This document shows, piece by piece, positions 60,047 through 64,000 of a stretch of 64,000 nt of DNA. Below the pieces are notes generated by a model, which ran no database searches, was not told the DNA's origin, and was given only the letters and a program-made list of their open reading frames with translations. The stretch is from positions 29,457,380-29,521,379 of the forward strand of contig OZ038398.1 of NCBI GenBank assembly GCA_964036045.1, in the 5' to 3' direction. Every line of letters begins with the position of its first letter. Within the stretch, counting starts at the first letter, position 1. Origin of the DNA: Eutreptiella sp. 'Long Island Sound 2002' (taxonomy: Eukaryota; Euglenozoa; Euglenophyceae; Eutreptiales; Eutreptiaceae). The position numbers were made by a program, and so were the translations under genes.

Positions 60047-63000
60047 TTAGTTTCGCTTCTTACGCTGGGACATAGTCTCAGCACGGGTTAGGAGCTGCCC
60101 CTCGTTGTTCTCAACGAGGTAAGTGCGGAAGATGGGGTTGATACTCCCATCTGGTTGTATGAAGGCTGACATAGGTTCCCAGGTCGCCTCGGACAACCCA
60201 TAGCCATCCCACAGGGTAAGGAATTTCCAGCCCTGTTTATACTCGTGGCGAGCAATACCTGCAACCACGTAGTAACCATCGACTGCCATCTCATCGGCAG
60301 TCATCTCTTCGAGTTCGTCTGCCTCCTCTGGACTGGCAGCGTTCTCTAGGTCTATACGTTCAATCTCACCGTCGCTGAGGCGCCACTCATCCCAAGACAA
60401 GTCGTCAGGGGAGTGATAGTGCCTCAACTGCTTAGGAGCACATAGCAGTTCACCACCTAGACGTGGACTGCACCTGACATGGATCCTGGATCCATCTATC
60501 CTGATGATACGATAGGGTCCAAAGTAAGGGTCCTGTAGGCAGTTACGTGGCCAGGAGGGTAGGCGTGAATGGTGTACCAAAACAAGGTCACCAACTTTGA
60601 AGCTGGCAGGTCGCCGTAGGCGGTTCCGTCGGCTCTGTTCACGGTCACGAATGCGCCTCACGTTAGTACCAGCCTGGTTAGCCAGAGACTGCTTGTGTTC
60701 TAGCCAATCTCCCACAGGGCTCTTGAAGTCCTCAGGAAAGGGGGTTTTGAAGAACCAGGCAGGTCGTCCTCCATGGAACAGTTCGTGGGGGGTGAAACCC
60801 GTAGAAGAGCTCCGCTGTGAGTTCATGGACAGAACTGCCCAGGGCACTAGGCGTACCCAGTCCTTGGTGCGCTCCTGTTTCATCAGGATTCTTAAGTTTT
60901 GCTCCACCACACGGTTCTGTCTCTCACAGAGAGGGTTAGACATGTGAGTGTAGGGCACACCTGTGGTTACCTCCACGTTGAGGGCATTTAGCACTCGTTT
61001 GTACCACCCAGTGTCACTGCGGATGCGTACATCTTCATCAGAGTGCACCTGTTTAGGTGCTCCATAGGGTTCGAACCATTGTTCGACCAACATTTTTACA
61101 GTCTGCTCACCTGTTATTTTCTTGTTGCAAGGGAACACACGGGTGAAGCGAGATAGACCACAGGTGACCATGAGGCAACTATCATAGCCGCCAAAGCGTG
61201 GTAGGCTGTGGATGTAATCCACGTAGAGAAGAGAGTTAGCACAATAGGGTATGGGTAAGCTGGAGATCAGACCCCTATCCCTACTGTCGCTCTGCTTGCT
61301 GGCATGACAGCCACAAGCATCCACAATGGTCTGCATGCGCGACCTCAGTTCAGTCAAGGTTAGACTAGAGTAGAAACACTCACGGAAGAAGTCCACTGAG
61401 CGGTTAGCGCCAGTGTGACCAGAACTGAGATGGGACCACTGTAGGCACCCATCCAGTCGTGCCTCAGGCACCACAATTCGGTCCTCGTAGAAGAGGTACT
61501 GATTGTTTTTATACCACTGGTGCCCGTCAATGACACGGGGTTCGAGACCAGTGTTGAGGGTTTGGAGAATTTCTTCATACTCTGACTGATAGTCGGTTAG
61601 ACTCCAACCCTCCAGGATTCCAGCAGTGCGCATGGACAGGTCAAGCTGGACATCCATACGCTGGAAAGCCTCTTTGGCGAGCGCCTCCGAGCTCTCACCA
61701 ATAAGCGCATCGAAGTTGTTGCGCGATATATAGTCCGACAGTTCATTCTTAATCCCCGGGATATGATGCACCGTCAGCCTGAACTGGCTCAGGTAAGTCC
61801 ACCACCGTTTTAGCTTCGCTTTTTCTGGTGGTGGGCCCTTCTGAAAAGACTTCACAGGCTCCTGGTCACACAGCCAGACAATAGGGTTAGACCCCAGGAG
61901 TCGGGATTGTGACGATAGTACCAACATACCGGCCAGGAGTTCCTGGTCATAGGTGCTGTAGTTGGAACGCGCTTGGTTCCATTTCCAATTCCAGTGTCCC
62001 AGTGGCACCAGTCGCCACTCACTGGTAGGATAGTCATGTTTCAACGAACCATCACGGTTCAGTCCAGTAGTACGATGATTGGCAGTGGGTTAGTTCAGCG
62101 GGGTTAAGCTCCTGCCATTGATAGATCGTACCTCCCCCCCCTACATCACTGGCATCAGTGATCAGGACTATCTCGCCCTCAGGGCGGGGCACTCCCAGGC
62201 AGTTGGAGGAGGCAATCTTCTTCTTCAACTCCTGGAAACACTCTTCCTCTCTGGAGGTCCACCTCCAGGGAGTAGTTTTCTTGATTAGGTCAGTGAGGGG
62301 TGCAGAGGAGTAAGTAAAATTGTGGATGTGACGCCGATAGAAATTACAGGCGCCCACAAAACTCCTCACATCGTGTAGACCCTTCTTAGGGTCATCGCGA
62401 ATCTGCATGTCCTGTAGGGGCTGCATCTTAGACGCGGCTGGTTTCCACCAGCCATACCCCACGTCGAAACCCAAGTACTCCATCTCCTCTTTCATAAACT
62501 CGCATTTTTCGAGTTTGATTCGGAGATGGTTTTCTTGACAGACAGTGAAGAATTCACGGAGGAGAAGGACATGGTCCTCTTTGGTATTAGTACCCAAACT
62601 CACGTCGTCGATGTGAGCCTCCATTTCTGCACCCCGAGAAATCGACTCTTGTACTAGAGGCCTGCGCCTCAGTATGTACAAAATTTTGTTCATAAGCTCC
62701 TGGAAGAGCGCTGGGGCGTTAGCCACCCCGAAAGGCATAACCTTCCACTTGAAGACACGACCCTTAGGGGTTATAAAGGCAAGCAGCTCCTGAGCTGCGG
62801 CGGTTAGGTCAACCTGCCAGAAACCAGAGCGTTTGTCCATTTTGGTCTTATACCTGCATTTGGCAATACGCTCCAGGGTGTTTTCCATGTTAGGAATACT
62901 CCCTGAGTGGTTCTGGGTTTTCTTGTTGACCTCACCATAGTCTACAACAAGACGTAGTGCAGTCGACCCTGGTTTAGCAACAAGGAAACAGGGGCTGCAG

Positions 63001-64000
63001 TGATGGGGATAGTCCCCATGTTTGTACTCTTCAACGAGGCCAGCATCAATGCATTCTTGGATCTGGCGCTCGATTTCTTCAACCTGTTCCTGTGGAGCGG
63101 GATAGGGACGACGTCTCACTCGCGTCTTTTCAAATTCAGGTTTCAATTTCAGGTCCATCTGGACCAGTTTTTTGCAAGATAGGGGAGGCGGCAAGGCGCC
63201 GAACACCTCCTCATAGGTTATAAGCAGTTTCTTCAGGCGGGGGTCAAGGTTAAGACTCTCGACTTTCTGAAGGAAATCCTCCTCAGCATGGAGGTTGCTT
63301 TTTCCATGTTCTTTCTTTTTATGCCGATCAGCAGTTTCGGCAGGTACAGTACCATCGTCCCACTCAGGGGGACATTGCTGCCCATAGTGTAGAGAGTACA
63401 CTAGAGGTATCTCAGGATCAGGCAACGTATAGGACTCATCGTCCTCCTCAGACCAGATGGAGTATTTCCAGGTCTGTCTGAGGTATTGCAGCCGCTCTTG
63501 GCGCTCAATACCTTCGGCCTTCAGGTACAACAGCCGTCGGAGTTCTTGCGTGTCATGCTCAGACAAGGGCATGTTATTAGCAGCAGGCCGTGCCAGAGCA
63601 TCAGTACTCCGGGCCACGGGTTCACCTGTGTGCACAGGCTGCATGTGTAGCACTGGTTTCCCAACAGAGGAAGCGGGTTCAGAGGTTGACTCTAGATCTA
63701 CCTCCTCTAGCAACAGCTGGGCCAGGAAAGCACTATGTTTTAGGTCAACACAGCTGGGATCAACAGAGGGAATAGTGCTGGCGATCTCAGACAGTTGGTC
63801 GTCAGCATCCTCTTTTACAGCTGCAGGTTCCAGATAGTCATCAGGAAACTCACACCCTGTAAGTGTGGCAGATAGGTGCTCAGGAGATCGATTTTTGAGA
63901 TCATAAAGGGTCAGGCCACGATTTTCGGCCATGACCTCTTTTAGTAGCACCTGGTCCAGGTCACACAGGGGTACAGGATTGAGAGATCCATCGATGATGG
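60047..64000 (-). pseudogene. B3 pol with one frameshift, 5' end outside window
   Basis: Minus strand. From the window edge (in the MT-like/RT linker, IIDGSLNPVP) the frame covers RT with HIDD and the start of RNase H (ITDASDVGGGG), down to about 62,090. A one-base insertion near 62,075 (gatgattggc where B2 has gataatggc) shifts the frame. The rest of RNase H, integrase (SDEDV, CERQN) and the chromodomain-like segment follow in the second frame (62044-60047), ending in TAA. Apart from this frameshift both parts are nearly identical to B2. Unless rescued by frameshifting, the copy cannot make integrase. Confidence 0.9.

Larger units (their letters stand above)
56737..64000 (-). mobile_element. 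B3: family B element, 5' half outside window
   Basis: Minus-strand element inserted in A4 gag. Its 3' LTR (56737-57448), 3' region (57449-60046) and pol (60047 onward) are present; protease, gag and 5' LTR lie beyond 64000. Very close to B2 in sequence. Confidence 0.9.

Overview
This window is eukaryotic nuclear DNA made almost entirely of nested transposable elements. I see no host gene, rRNA, CRISPR array or bacterial-style operon. Ty3/gypsy-type Gag-Pol proteins with C-terminal chromodomain-like segments, primer-binding sites resembling the 3' end of eukaryotic initiator tRNA-Met, a LINE with APE endonuclease, RT and RNase H, and a TIR/TA DNA transposon all fit a large, repeat-rich eukaryotic genome. 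A green-lineage organism (an alga or a charophyte) is plausible, but the sequence alone does not prove it and I do not name a species.

Three LTR families are present. Family A has an 817-bp LTR in A1 and A3 and separate gag and pol frames joined by one UGA. Family B has a 712-726 bp LTR and fused gag-pol. Family C has a 269-bp LTR and gag and pol in one frame with two stops. A and B share unusual LTR termini (AG...CT, starting AGTAAGAAAAAGT), a G-run polypurine tract and a homologous 3' non-coding block, although their gags differ. All three carry, between protease and RT, a segment resembling the methyltransferase-like (MT) domain of DIRS elements.

Layout, with insertions resolved by target-site duplications (TSDs). 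A2 (minus; 18981-20352 and 37880-38957) is an old dead copy. It is broken in pol by A1 (minus; from before base 1 to 18980) and in gag by A3 (plus; 20353-37879). A1 is itself broken by a 2.9-kb TIR/TA transposon (1251-4162), which carries a captured carbamoyl-phosphate-synthetase fragment, and by element C (plus; 4619-15113, LTRs identical by eye). A3 is broken in its 3' region by a 6.1-kb 5'-truncated LINE (minus; 28784-34858), which encodes an AlkB-type dioxygenase upstream of its EN-RT-RNase H protein. An unclassified element D (38958-39958) follows. It is broken by B1 (minus; LTR 39959-40670, 3' region 40671-41669 and 52782-54490, pol tail 54491-55304). B1 contains complete B2 (minus; 41670-52781), a 168-bp MITE-like insert, and A4 (plus; 55305-56736). 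A4 is broken in gag by B3 (minus; 56737 to beyond 64000).

The points most worth following are the AlkB domain in the LINE, the MT-like domain shared by three gypsy families, the in-frame stops (including a UGA-CGG context) at gag/pol boundaries, tRNA-like modules in LTRs and 3' regions, and the gene capture in the TIR element.
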